NCBI GenBank assembly: GCA_020200675.1
Contig: JAIVIG010000005.1
Span: 1-18,354, forward strand
DNA length: 18,354 nucleotides
Source: Actinomycetota bacterium
GTDB lineage: Bacteria > Actinomycetota > Rubrobacteria > Rubrobacterales > Rubrobacteraceae
Direction: 5' to 3'
Part shown: in pieces, positions 6,905 to 14,719 of the stretch
Position numbering within the stretch: position 1 is the stretch's first letter
Layout of the letters: the number at the start of each line of letters is the position of its first letter
Notes under the pieces: model-generated
Seen by the model: only the letters and a program-made list of their open reading frames with translations
What the model was told of the DNA's origin: nothing
The model's database searches: none
Position numbers and translations under genes: made by a program

Positions 6905-8185
6905 ATGAGACGAGGATTTGGTCTCGCAAGAATCAACAGCATAAAGATTGGGGTGGCGCTGCTCTCGCTTGCGCTGCTGCTGGTGGTATCCGGTGGCGCG
7001 AGCCTGGATCCGGCCGGGGCCCAGGAAGCTGCGCCCGAGTCGGGAGCTTCCGGGCCTCCTCCCGAAGCGACGCCCGATGCGCAGGCGTCGGGGCCTCCGC
7101 AGATAGAGGCCGAGGCCTGGGCGCTCGTGGACGCGGAATCCGGGTTGTACCTGGCGGGGGAGAACCCCGACGAGCAGCTCCCGATAGGGTCCGTGACCAA
7201 GATCATGACGGCCCTCGTGGTCCTCGAAGAAGGGGTCGACCTCGACGAGGAGGTGACGGTCTCCGAGGAGGCCGAGTCCTTCGTGGGGAGCACCTACAGC
7301 AACATCGGCCTGATCCTGGGCGAGCGCGTGACCGTCCGGGACCTTTTGGCGGCCACGTTGATCCCTTCGGGCACGGACGCGGCCTACGCCCTGGCCGAGG
7401 ACGTGGGCGGCGGGAGTGTGGGCAACTTCGTGGAGATGATGAACGACGAGGCTTCCGCGATGGGCCTCGAGGACACCAACTTCGAGACCCCCGCCGGTCT
7501 GGACACGAACGGGAACTACTCGAGCGCACGGGACCTCGCCGCGATGACCCGAGTGGCCCTCCAGGACCCCCTGTTCGCCGAGATAGTGGACACTACGGAC
7601 GCCACGATCAGCACCCAGAACAGGGAGATCGAGTTCTCCAACACCAACCAGCTCTTGAGCACCTACCCGCCGGCGACCGGCGTCAAGACCGGGACCACCC
7701 CCCAGGCGGGCGCCAACCTCGTCGCCTCCGCCGAGGCGAACGACGAGTCCTACATATCGGTCGTCATCGGCGCCGAAGACTCCGATGAGCGTTTCCGGGA
7801 CTCGGAGGCGTTGCTGGAGTACGGCTTCACGAACTACGACCGGGAGTCTCTGGTGAGCGGGGGCGAGGTTTATGAGGAGCTGCCGCTGCCGTACCGGCCG
7901 GACGAGACCGTCGAGCTCGGCGCCGCCGAAGACGTGATCGGCGTCGTGGGCGCCGACTCCGAGGTGGAGCGGAGGGTGACCACTGAAGAAGAGCTTCCCC
8001 CCTCGGCCGCCGCCGGCGAGGAGCTCGGCGAGGTCGAGGTACTGGTCGACGGTCAACGTGTCGGGGAGAGTCCGCTGGTCGCCCAGGAGGGCTACGAGGA
8101 AGCCTCCCTGTGGGACAGGATCAGCTACACCGCCGGAGGGCTACTGGAGAGAGCGCAAGAGGCCGTAACCGGGCTCTTGGGATAA
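6905..8185 (+). CDS. Serine-type D-Ala-D-Ala carboxypeptidase (PBP5/DacA family), 426 aa
   Basis: A secreted penicillin-binding enzyme that removes the terminal D-Ala of peptidoglycan stem peptides (peptidase family S11). The ATG at 6905 is chosen because GAGGAAAGAGG precedes it and because it begins a clean signal peptide (RRGFGLARINSIKIGVALLSLALLL to AGAQ); the open frame extends further upstream to 6758 without coding character. The active site is present: Ser96-Val-Thr-Lys99 in IGSVTKIMTAL, and KTG at 261-263 in GVKTGTTPQAGANL. The second motif, normally SxN, reads SGT (155-157, in LIPSGTDAAYAL), an uncommon substitution. After the transpeptidase domain comes a beta-rich C-terminal domain and a final amphipathic helix (LLERAQEAVTGLLG) that may hold it to the membrane. 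It is divergent from the sortase gene. Confidence 0.92.
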   Translation: MRRGFGLARINSIKIGVALLSLALLLVVSGGASLDPAGAQEAAPESGASGPPPEATPDAQASGPPQIEAEAWALVDAESGLYLAGENPDEQLPIGSVTKIMTALVVLEEGVDLDEEVTVSEEAESFVGSTYSNIGLILGERVTVRDLLAATLIPSGTDAAYALAEDVGGGSVGNFVEMMNDEASAMGLEDTNFETPAGLDTNGNYSSARDLAAMTRVALQDPLFAEIVDTTDATISTQNREIEFSNTNQLLSTYPPATGVKTGTTPQAGANLVASAEANDESYISVVIGAEDSDERFRDSEALLEYGFTNYDRESLVSGGEVYEELPLPYRPDETVELGAAEDVIGVVGADSEVERRVTTEEELPPSAAAGEELGEVEVLVDGQRVGESPLVAQEGYEEASLWDRISYTAGGLLERAQEAVTGLLG

Positions 8186-8218
8186 TCAGCACCGTCGCTG
8201 TAGTTGCCCCGATAGCAC

Positions 8219-8782
8219 CTACGAAGGCTCTCCCAAGCCCCTGGAGCCCAAAGTTCTCGCCGCCAGGAGGACGTAGCCCAACGCCAGCCAGACGACCCCG
8301 AGCACCAGCCCGCCTCCGGAGTCTCCCAGGAGGGCCGAGATGGGCAAGACGAGGATGAGCGCCACGCCGGCCCACTGCGGCAATACCCTCGCTCGCAGCG
8401 TGGCGATGCCCAGGAGCACGAACCCGAGGAGCATGCCCAGAAGCCCCAGCAACAGCAACAGGTCGAGGAGGTTGCGTTCGGCCGTGCGTATCAGCAACAC
8501 GTTCGCGAGCACGAGGGCGGTCCCTACTAACGCCGCGAGAAAGCCCGCCGATCCGAGCACTCCGTAGCTCTGCGTCTGCCGGGCGTGGAGCCCCAGCAAA
8601 CCCACCAGCGTGCCCGCCAGGGCGAGTCCGGTCAGACCCTCGATCAGGTAAAAGGACGGTAGGCCGAAGGATTCGGAGCCCTGTCCTTGGCTTGCCAGAC
8701 CGACGACGAACGACGCTATCCACGCCACGCCCGCCAGCAAAGCTCCCAGAGCCCCCCACCGAACAAGGTTTGACGATGCCAT
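8219..8782 (-). CDS. Integral membrane protein of unknown function, 187 aa
   Basis: I do not recognise the family. The protein has about six hydrophobic helices: residues 10-30, 44-66, 76-98, 104-126, 135-152 and 158-176, with short loops and no large domain. The ATG at 8782 is preceded by AAGGAGA at close spacing (8785-8791), a strong SD. It follows the SDR gene on the same strand with 62 bases between, so it may be co-transcribed with it. Its 3' end meets the carboxypeptidase gene tail-to-tail, 33 bases apart, with no clear terminator. The long open frame overlapping it from 8121 to 8759 on the same strand is a shadow. Confidence 0.78.
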   Translation of the reverse strand: MASSNLVRWGALGALLAGVAWIASFVVGLASQGQGSESFGLPSFYLIEGLTGLALAGTLVGLLGLHARQTQSYGVLGSAGFLAALVGTALVLANVLLIRTAERNLLDLLLLLGLLGMLLGFVLLGIATLRARVLPQWAGVALILVLPISALLGDSGGGLVLGVVWLALGYVLLAARTLGSRGLGEPS

Positions 8783-8844
8783 AATCTCCTTCCCCGCTCG
8801 AACATCTCCTTACCGGACAAATGATACCCCGGCGGCTTCTTCTC

Positions 8845-9558
8845 CTAGAAGCTCTCTGGCGCGGGGCGCAGGTCCAGCTCCAGGGTCCAGGCTGTCGGGT
8901 CCTGGGCGTGTAGCTGCCAGTACGTCTCGGCGATGGCTTCGGGGGAGAGGGTGGTGCTCTCCTCCCGGTCGGGCTGGTCTTCGCGCAGCCTCGGGGTGTT
9001 TATCTGGCCGTCTATGATGACGTGGGCGACGTGAATCCCTTGCGGCCCGAACTCGCGGGCCGTCGACTGCGCAAGCGCCCGGAGCCCGAACTTGCCCGTC
9101 GCGAGCGCCGCGAATCTGGCCGAGCCTCGCAGCGCGGCCGTCGCCCCCGTCAGGATGATCGTGCCGCGTCCTCTCTCTACCATCGCCGGCAAGACCTGCT
9201 GCGCCCCGTAAAAGGCCCCCGAGCAGTTCGCCCGGAAGCAGTCATCGAATTGCTCCGGGCTGAGCTCGAGAATGCCCCCCATCTGGAAGGCGCCGGCGTT
9301 GTAGACGAAAACCTCCGGTTCGCCGAGCTCCTCTTGCACCCGGTCGAAGGCCGACGCGACGGACGCCGCGTCCGTCGCGTCGGCGGTGACGGCAAGCGCC
9401 GTTCCACCTGAGTCCTCGACCTCCTCCCGCGCTGCCGCGAGGCTCTCTTCCCCGCGGGCCATCAAGCCTACCGCGAAGCCCTCGCGGGCGAAGCGCCGCG
9501 CCACCGCTGCTCCGAGTCCCGGACCGGCGCCCAAGACCGCTGCTACCTTTCCGTTCAC
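8845..9558 (-). CDS. SDR-fold NAD(P)-binding protein with altered active site, 237 aa
   Basis: A short-chain dehydrogenase/reductase fold: VLGAGPGLGAAVARRFA (residues 8-24) is the glycine-rich dinucleotide loop, VYNAG (85-89) the NAG motif and Asn111 the tetrad asparagine. The catalytic region is unusual. Lys156 is present in LATGKFGLRALAQ, but the position four residues before it is Leu152 instead of Tyr, and the usual Ser position falls in TGATAAL without a serine. A subfamily of SDR proteins with this type of segment (followed by GPQGIHVAHVIIDG) also lacks the tyrosine, so this is probably a family trait and not a mutation. Substrate unknown; ordinary SDR redox chemistry is uncertain. The GTG start at 9558 has GAGGAGG six bases upstream. 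Confidence 0.88.
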   Translation of the reverse strand: MNGKVAAVLGAGPGLGAAVARRFAREGFAVGLMARGEESLAAAREEVEDSGGTALAVTADATDAASVASAFDRVQEELGEPEVFVYNAGAFQMGGILELSPEQFDDCFRANCSGAFYGAQQVLPAMVERGRGTIILTGATAALRGSARFAALATGKFGLRALAQSTAREFGPQGIHVAHVIIDGQINTPRLREDQPDREESTTLSPEAIAETYWQLHAQDPTAWTLELDLRPAPESF

Positions 9559-9932
9559 GCAATCCTCCTCGTCACGGAGACCGAACTTCTGGCAAGAACT
9601 CTAACCCGGAGGCCCGTGGCTCCGCCACTTCCCGACGTATCGATGGCGCCAAGGAACTTCGTACTTTCGTGTAAGATCTAGCTCTCTCCTCGAGAAATAC
9701 TCGCTCGGAGAGCCGAAGATAGGGATGGAAGCGGCCTCTTGAAACGGCAGGAGCCCCAGGGTCCCGCCGCTCGCGGGGGCGGGCCTCGACCGGGAGCGAC
9801 GAGTGACCGGGAGATGGGTATGTTCGCTCCCCGAGCTTTCTTGCTCCGGGGAGGGGTAGCTATCGGAGAGGAGCACGATTTGGGAGACGTACACCTCCGC
9901 GTGGGGAGGCCGGGACCGCCGGACGAAGAGCG
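9559..9932. other. Intergenic debris upstream of the agmatinase remnant
   Basis: No intact gene, RNA or repeat was recognised here. A plus-strand frame (9739-9936) ends in GDVHLRVGRPGPPDEER and would run on into the following remnant if one base were removed near 9931, so part of this stretch may be the decayed 5' end of a longer gene. The promoter of the SDR gene (minus strand) should be in the first 100 bases, but no convincing box was found. Confidence 0.45.
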
Positions 9933-10478
9933 TTGAGGCGTCTCAAGGGCCACGAGGCCCGGGAGCGCGAGGCCGCCATCCCTTCGATCCGGTCGGACGC
10001 GGAGATCGAACGGTCTCTGGAGATCGGGCTGACCGCCACCGAGTCCGTCGGGGACAGGACCATCTCCACCTTCGTGCGGACGGAGCTGTCGCACTCCGCG
10101 GGGATGAGCACGTTTATGGGCTTCCCATACGTGGAGGACGTGCGGGAGGTCGGGAACTACGACGTAGCGATCTCGGGGCGCCGCTGGACATCGGGAGGAG
10201 CTTCCGTCCGGGTCCTCGCTTCGGGCCGCAGGGCATCAGGCGTGCCTCGGCGCACTACGGCCCCTACAACTACGAGATGGGCATAGACATCCGGGAGCAG
10301 CTCCGGGTCGCGGACGTAGGCGAACATAGAGAAGAGCTTCGCATAGAGAAGAGCTTCGACCAGGTCGCACGCGGTCAGCCACGTGGTCGAGAACGGGGTT
10401 TTCCCGGTGATCCTGGACGTGCGCGCTATAGCGGACGTGCTCGCGACGCTGGTCAACGCCGGGCACCTCGGCGAGTAA
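9933..10478 (+). pseudogene. Decayed agmatinase/arginase-family (ureohydrolase) gene
   Basis: Ureohydrolases split agmatine, arginine or related guanidino compounds to urea. The first frame carries the family N-terminus: DRTISTFVRTELSHSAG then FMGFPYVEDVREVGNYDVAISG. At the GGGG run (10178-10181) the frame shifts, and APLDIGRSFRPGPRFGPQGIRRASAHYGPYNYEMG with GIDIREQLRVADVG continues in another frame. Around 10365 it shifts again (VSHVVENGVFPVIL), and the sequence then jumps to a C-terminal-like segment, VRAIADVLATLVNAGHLGE, ending at TAA 10476-10478. The centre, with the GGDH and DxHxD metal-binding motifs, is missing, so about half of a normal (300-350 aa) protein is gone. A 17-bp tandem duplication (10325-10358) is another lesion. 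Family sure; exact start and original substrate unclear. Confidence 0.82.
10325..10358. repeat. 17-bp perfect tandem duplication inside the agmatinase remnant
   Basis: CATAGAGAAGAGCTTCG occurs twice back to back (10325-10341 and 10342-10358). Because 17 is not a multiple of three the two copies are read in different frames, so this is a frame-disrupting slippage product, in keeping with loss of selection on the gene. Confidence 0.9.
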
Positions 10479-10591
10479 GGCCAAGTTTGACAAGGTCATT
10501 CCCGGCTCTCCTCCCGTGCGTATCTCAGTGCGCGGGTATGGTAGCTTAGAGGCGTCTACCAACTCGTCTTACAGAGAACGGGGGAGAGGGA

Positions 10592-11836
10592 ATGCAACTC
10601 TTCGAGAAGCTCATAGATCACCACGAGGCCGTGAGGCTGGTGCTGGAGAACGTCCCCCGCCTGCCGGTCGCGCGCGTGCCGCTCATGGACGCCCAGGGGC
10701 TCGCGCTCGCCGAGGACGTACGGGCGAGGTTCGACTCGCCGCCGTTCGACAACTCGGCGGTGGACGGGTACGCCGTGAGGAGCGCGGACGCCGAGGCCGG
10801 ACGAACCTTCAAGGTCGTCGACGAGGCCCCAGCGGGGCGACCGGCCCAAAAAAAGGTGGGGGAGGGGGAGGCGATCAAGATCTTCACCGGCGGTGTGATC
10901 CCCGAAGGCGCCGACGCGGTCGTGATGGTCGAGAATACCTCCGGCTGGGGCGAGGAGTTCGAGCTTAGAAAGGCGGCTGGCCCGGGCAACAACCTGCGCG
11001 GGGCCGGCGAGGACGTGCGTGAGGGGGACCTCATGCTGCGCGCGGGGACGGAGATAGGCGCCCCGGAGATAGCCCTCGCCGCGACGCAAGGCTACGGCGA
11101 CTTGCCGGTGTACCGGCGCCCCAGGGTCGTCGTCCTCTCCACCGGCACCGAACTCGTCGAGCCCGGGACGCGCGAGCTATCGCCCGGCGAGATCTTCGAC
11201 TCCAACTCTTTTGCCCTGCTCGCCCAGGCCCGCGAGGCTGGTGCCGAGGCCCGCCGCGTAGCCGCCGCCTCCGACGATGCCGACGTCCTGCGCAACGCGA
11301 CGGAGGAGGCCCTGGAGAGCGCGGACGTCGTGGTCACGAGCGGCGGAGTCTCGGTTGGGGAGAAGGACCTCGTCAAGAGTACTCTTCTGAACCTGGGCGT
11401 CGAGCAGGTCTTCTGGGGCATCAAGCTCAAGCCCGGCAAGCCGGTCTTCTTCGGCACCCGGAACGACGCCCGCTTCTTCGGCCTGCCCGGGAACCCGGTC
11501 TCCGCGATGGTCTGCTTCGAGCTCTTCGTCCGACCCGCCCTCATGAGGATGATGGGCCGCGAGGATTCGCGGCGTCCCCACGTCGAGGTGTACTTCGACG
11601 AGGACGTCGAGAACAAGTTCGGCAGGATGCACGCGATGCGCGTGACCCTGACCCGGGCGGAAGGAGGCTGGAGAGCCGAGTCGGTGGGCGCCCAGGGCTC
11701 GGGGCTCGTCAGCTCCCTCACCAAAGCCGACGCCCTCGCGCTTATCGGCCCCGAGTCCGAGGGAGTGCGGGCGGGCGCGCCGGTCGAGGCCATCGTGCTG
11801 CGCGAAGAGAAGCTGCTCGGCCGGCCGGCCGGTTAG
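10592..11836 (+). CDS. moeA: Molybdopterin molybdotransferase MoeA, 414 aa
   Basis: Cytoplasmic enzyme of molybdenum cofactor synthesis that inserts molybdate into adenylylated molybdopterin. Family motifs appear in order: PPFDNSAVDGYAVR (50-63), IFTGGVIPEGADAVV (97-111), VVVLSTGTELVEPG (179-192, start of the MoaB/Mog-like domain), TSGGVSVGEKD (249-259, molybdopterin site), KPGKPVFFG (280-288) and GLPGNPVSA (297-305), followed by the beta-barrel C-terminal domain. Length is normal. The ATG at 10592 follows GGGGGAGAGGG. The gene stands alone: the agmatinase remnant is upstream and a 113-base gap separates it from the HhH gene. No other cofactor genes are visible, so its Mo-enzyme client is elsewhere. 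Confidence 0.96.
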   Translation: MQLFEKLIDHHEAVRLVLENVPRLPVARVPLMDAQGLALAEDVRARFDSPPFDNSAVDGYAVRSADAEAGRTFKVVDEAPAGRPAQKKVGEGEAIKIFTGGVIPEGADAVVMVENTSGWGEEFELRKAAGPGNNLRGAGEDVREGDLMLRAGTEIGAPEIALAATQGYGDLPVYRRPRVVVLSTGTELVEPGTRELSPGEIFDSNSFALLAQAREAGAEARRVAAASDDADVLRNATEEALESADVVVTSGGVSVGEKDLVKSTLLNLGVEQVFWGIKLKPGKPVFFGTRNDARFFGLPGNPVSAMVCFELFVRPALMRMMGREDSRRPHVEVYFDEDVENKFGRMHAMRVTLTRAEGGWRAESVGAQGSGLVSSLTKADALALIGPESEGVRAGAPVEAIVLREEKLLGRPAG

Positions 11837-11931
11837 GCCGCGGATGGTGAGAGGTGGATCGCTTGGTTGCCGGCCAAGGGCGAAGCGAGCAAGGTCGAGA
11901 GGTCGAAAACCGGGGTTCAGAGCGGCCAAAA

Positions 11932-11940
11932 TGTTAGAAT
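11932..11940 (+). promoter_or_regulatory. Extended -10 promoter (TGTTAGAAT) of the HhH gene
   Basis: TGT directly before TAGAAT (11935-11940) matches the extended -10 pattern TGnTAnnAT. The ATG is at 11950, so a start 6-8 bases after the box leaves only about 0-4 bases of leader. No SD precedes the ATG. This points to leaderless translation of the HhH/Exo-GIY-YIG pair. No -35 hexamer is evident. Confidence 0.55.
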
Positions 11941-11949
11941 CTGATCTCG

Positions 11950-13005
11950 ATGTTTGAGTCGGATCTTGAGGACAATATCTTCCGCCGTCGCCTCATGAAG
12001 GAGGTCGCGGCGGGCGTACCCGTCCACTTTTCTTTCTACTCGCCGAGGGTGAAGGTACAGGTACAGGACGCCGCCGAGCACCTGCCGGGGGCGAACGGTC
12101 GGTACATAGGCGACGGTGTGACCATAGAGTTCGTCCCGCAGGACGCGGCGGCTGTGGAGCGGGTGCGCGAGTTCGTGTGGTGCTGGGAGGAGCACAACGA
12201 GTTCACGGCGGTACGCAAGATCAACCACCTCCGTCGCGGCGCCGACCCCGAAAGCGTGCAGGGTATCCTGGAGCGGGTGCGCGGCGTGGACAAGCGGGCG
12301 GCCGCCAAGGCCGCCGAAGCGGTCGACCCGGACGAGCTGAGAGAGATGATAGAGGCGGAGGACGCCAAAACGCTCGCGCGCCTGCCCGGTCTGGGGGAGA
12401 AGAGGGCGCACGCCGTGGTCGAGTTCTACAGGAACGAGCGGAGCCCCCGCCGCTTTCTCTACGCCGCCAACCGCAACGACCGCTTCAGAGGAGCGCCAAT
12501 CTTCACCGAGCTGGACCTCGAAGGGGACCTGGAGGAGCAGGTCTTCGAGCATGCCGCCCGGGCCCGGTCTCTGGGAGACCCGGATCCCCTCGGCGCCAAC
12601 GAGCCGCCGGGACACACCACCGTGCGCAACGCGAATATGTCGCGCCCCCTGCCGATGACGCCCTCGCTCATGGGCCGGGGCGTCTACTACCCGGAGCAGG
12701 TCGCGCTCTTCGCCGACGTCCTGTGGCGCGTGCTCGTCGAGGGCGAGAGGCTGGCCGGGGTGGCCGCCCTGCGGATACAGCGCGGCAAGCTCTTCCACGT
12801 CCGCAAGCTGACCGGCGTCGGCACGAAGACGAGGGCCCGCGTCCTGGCGAGCGGCCTTCTCGACTCGGAGTACACGTACGAGAACCTGGTCGGTATACCC
12901 GGCCTTACGGAGGCCCAGGCCCGCACCATCGCCGAGGCGGCGAGGACTGAGGCAGAGAAGAACGGGCACGAGGCTGCGACTGGGGCGGAGGTCCGTGTCC
13001 TCTAG
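11950..13005 (+). CDS. Protein with two helix-hairpin-helix regions, 351 aa, probably DNA-binding
   Basis: Not a family I can name. The N-terminal 90 residues (FSFYSPRVKVQVQDAAEHL, then VTIEFVPQDAAAVERVREFVWCW) are unlike known domains. Residues about 105-160 form a tandem HhH unit (ILERVRGVDKRAAAKAAEAV, then AKTLARLPGLGEKRAHAVVEF) similar in layout to RuvA domain II. The middle (165-250) is charged, with Arg/Asn-rich stretches. Residues 286-332 form a second HhH unit (LTGVGTKTRARVLASG and LVGIPGLTEAQARTIAEAA) like the C-terminal (HhH)2 domain of UvrC. HhH units bind DNA backbones without sequence preference. The gene overlaps the next one, an exonuclease/GIY-YIG nuclease, by 11 bases, which suggests that the two proteins work together. 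Start ATG 11950: the message looks leaderless. Confidence 0.82.
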   Translation: MFESDLEDNIFRRRLMKEVAAGVPVHFSFYSPRVKVQVQDAAEHLPGANGRYIGDGVTIEFVPQDAAAVERVREFVWCWEEHNEFTAVRKINHLRRGADPESVQGILERVRGVDKRAAAKAAEAVDPDELREMIEAEDAKTLARLPGLGEKRAHAVVEFYRNERSPRRFLYAANRNDRFRGAPIFTELDLEGDLEEQVFEHAARARSLGDPDPLGANEPPGHTTVRNANMSRPLPMTPSLMGRGVYYPEQVALFADVLWRVLVEGERLAGVAALRIQRGKLFHVRKLTGVGTKTRARVLASGLLDSEYTYENLVGIPGLTEAQARTIAEAARTEAEKNGHEAATGAEVRVL

Positions 13006-14662
13006 CCTCTACGGCTTCGTCAAGGGCCGCGAACCCGTGACGCCCGAGGAGGTCGCCCGAGAGCTCTTCTCCCCACTACACAACGGCGACGCCCGCGCCC
13101 GTGTCGAGGGCCTGGTCGCGGACGATCCTCGCTTTCTCTGGGACGAGACGGGCTACCTTCGCATCGCCGACGCGACCGCTCTTTCCCTGGAGGATGCCCC
13201 GTTCGTCGTCTTCGACGTCGAGACCACAGGTTCGTCGGCGAAGGAGGGCGCCATCACCGAGATCGGGGCGCTCAAGGTGGTGCGTGGACAGTTGGTCGAC
13301 GAGTTCGCCACGCTCGTCAACCCGGGGCGTCCCATACAGCCGTTCGTCGTGAGGCTCACCGGTATCACCGACCGCATGGTCGCGGACGCTCCGAACGCCG
13401 CGGAGGTCATGCCGCTCTTCGAGGACTTCGCCGAGGGGTGTGTCCTGGTCGGGCACAACGTCCATTTTGACTGCTCTTTCGTGAGCGCGGCGCGCGAGGC
13501 GAGCGGCCTTGCGCCGCTCCCGAACCCGGTGCTCGACACTTTGAAGCTCGCTCGCTCGCTCGTGCCTGGTCTCAAGCGCTACCGGCTCTCCTCGCTAGTC
13601 TCGCATTTCGGGGTGCGCGCGGCCCCAAATCACCGGGCTCTCGCCGACGCCGCCGCGACCGCCGAGGTGTTCCTCAAGCTGCTGAAGCTCCTCCGTTCGG
13701 CCGGGGTGTGGAGCGTCGGAGAGGCGGTCACGCTCAGATCGGGGTCAAGGGCACGGATCGAGCCGCAGAAAGGGCACCTCGCCGAGGACCTCCCGAGGGG
13801 ACCGGGCGTCTACTACTTCGTGGACAAGCACGGCACCACCCTCTACGTGGGTAAGGCCAAGGACCTCAAGGCGCGCGTCAGGACCTACTTCAACGGCGGG
13901 GACGGGCGGCGCAAGATCGGGCGCCTCGTTCGGGAGATCGCCGAGGTGCGTTACAAGGAGACGCAGAGCGAGCTCCACGCCCTGGTCTTCGAGGACCGCG
14001 AGATAAAGCGCCTCTTGCCGCGCTACAACTCCGCCGGTCGGGGAGAGGAAAGGGCGCGTTGGTTCATTAAGCTGGACCTCGACGAGCCCTATCCCGTCCC
14101 GGAGAGGGTCCACGGCGACGACCGGCCGAACGGCGCGACCTACCTGGGCCCCTACCGGAGCGCGAACGTCCTGGACACCTGCATCGAGGCTCTCGGTAGG
14201 ATCTTCCCCTTGAGACGATGCATCGGCGGCTCCGAAGATGGCGTCTGCTTCTACGGCCAGATGGGGCGCTGCGCCCCGTGCCTCGGGATGGGCGAAGAGG
14301 AGTACCGCGCGGAGGTGATCGGGGAGATAACCGCCCTACTGCGCGGCGAAGGCGGCGAGGAGCACCTCGAAGCGCTGGTTGGGGAGCGAGAGAGGCTCGC
14401 GGGCGAGCTCGAGTTCGAGTCGGCCGCCCGCCTGCCAACCGGCCTCACCCTCTTCGCCGAAGAGGTCCTGGGCGCCCAAGACGATGCCGCTGTCCCGTCC
14501 GGTGGGGGAAGCGCGGACGAGGCCCGGATCGTCTCCGCTTACCTCAGGCGGCGCCAGGTGGCCGTCGAGGCAGTACGCCTGCGGGAGTCCGCGGATCTCG
14601 TAAACGTAGCGGGCAAGGTCGCAGGACGGGCAGCCGAGGTCGGTGAAAAATCCGGCACATGA
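12995..14662 (+). CDS. DnaQ-type 3'-5' exonuclease fused to a UvrC/Cho-type GIY-YIG endonuclease, 555 aa
   Basis: A two-nuclease repair protein. Residues 1-60 look like a small helical lead domain. Residues 69-230 are a DEDDh exonuclease with Asp74 and Glu76 (FDVETTG), Asp159 (GHNVHFDCSF), His213 and Asp218 (NHRALADAAATAEVF). Residues 266-350 are a GIY-YIG domain with the UvrC catalytic set: Tyr284 and Lys287 (LYVGKAKDLKAR), Arg294, Tyr298, Glu333 and Asn345 (PRYN). A cysteine cluster follows (CIGGSEDGVCFYGQMGRCAPC), as in UvrC, then a UVR-like helical stretch (ERLAGELEFESAARLPTGL). It lacks the RNase H-like nuclease and HhH domains of full UvrC, as in Cho. Such fusions are known in actinobacteria. 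The GTG start at 12995 overlaps the upstream HhH gene by 11 bases; GGAGGT lies only two bases before it, so the exact start is uncertain. Confidence 0.93.
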   Translation: MSSSLYGFVKGREPVTPEEVARELFSPLHNGDARARVEGLVADDPRFLWDETGYLRIADATALSLEDAPFVVFDVETTGSSAKEGAITEIGALKVVRGQLVDEFATLVNPGRPIQPFVVRLTGITDRMVADAPNAAEVMPLFEDFAEGCVLVGHNVHFDCSFVSAAREASGLAPLPNPVLDTLKLARSLVPGLKRYRLSSLVSHFGVRAAPNHRALADAAATAEVFLKLLKLLRSAGVWSVGEAVTLRSGSRARIEPQKGHLAEDLPRGPGVYYFVDKHGTTLYVGKAKDLKARVRTYFNGGDGRRKIGRLVREIAEVRYKETQSELHALVFEDREIKRLLPRYNSAGRGEERARWFIKLDLDEPYPVPERVHGDDRPNGATYLGPYRSANVLDTCIEALGRIFPLRRCIGGSEDGVCFYGQMGRCAPCLGMGEEEYRAEVIGEITALLRGEGGEEHLEALVGERERLAGELEFESAARLPTGLTLFAEEVLGAQDDAAVPSGGGSADEARIVSAYLRRRQVAVEAVRLRESADLVNVAGKVAGRAAEVGEKSGT

Positions 14663-14668
14663 TAAAAT
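14660..14668 (+). promoter_or_regulatory. Extended -10 promoter (TGATAAAAT) of the two-component operon
   Basis: TGA followed by TAAAAT (14663-14668) is an extended -10 box one base off the TATAAT consensus. It overlaps the TGA stop of the exonuclease gene. A start near 14675 gives a leader of about 45 bases before the ATG at 14720. A second, weaker box TAGAAC lies at 14684-14689. Confidence 0.55.
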
Positions 14669-14719
14669 AAGCGTCATAGTGTGTAGAACTTTCGAGGAGC
14701 CGTAAAGGGCGGTTAAGCT

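Noticed and set aside
6656..8056. A 466-codon open frame on the minus strand opposite the carboxypeptidase gene
   Set aside because: It is antisense to a gene with signal peptide and all family motifs; long antisense frames are common at this GC content, and its translation has no domain signature.
8121..8759. A second frame on the minus strand overlapping the membrane protein gene
   Set aside because: Arg/Gly/Pro-rich translation without membrane segments; the other frame has a strong SD and clean hydrophobic helices.
10325..10358. CRISPR-like repeat
   Set aside because: Only two adjacent copies without spacers; it is a tandem duplication in a pseudogene.
10487..10492. Perfect TTGACA before moeA
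   Set aside because: No -10-like hexamer lies 16-19 bases downstream, so it is not a promoter by itself.
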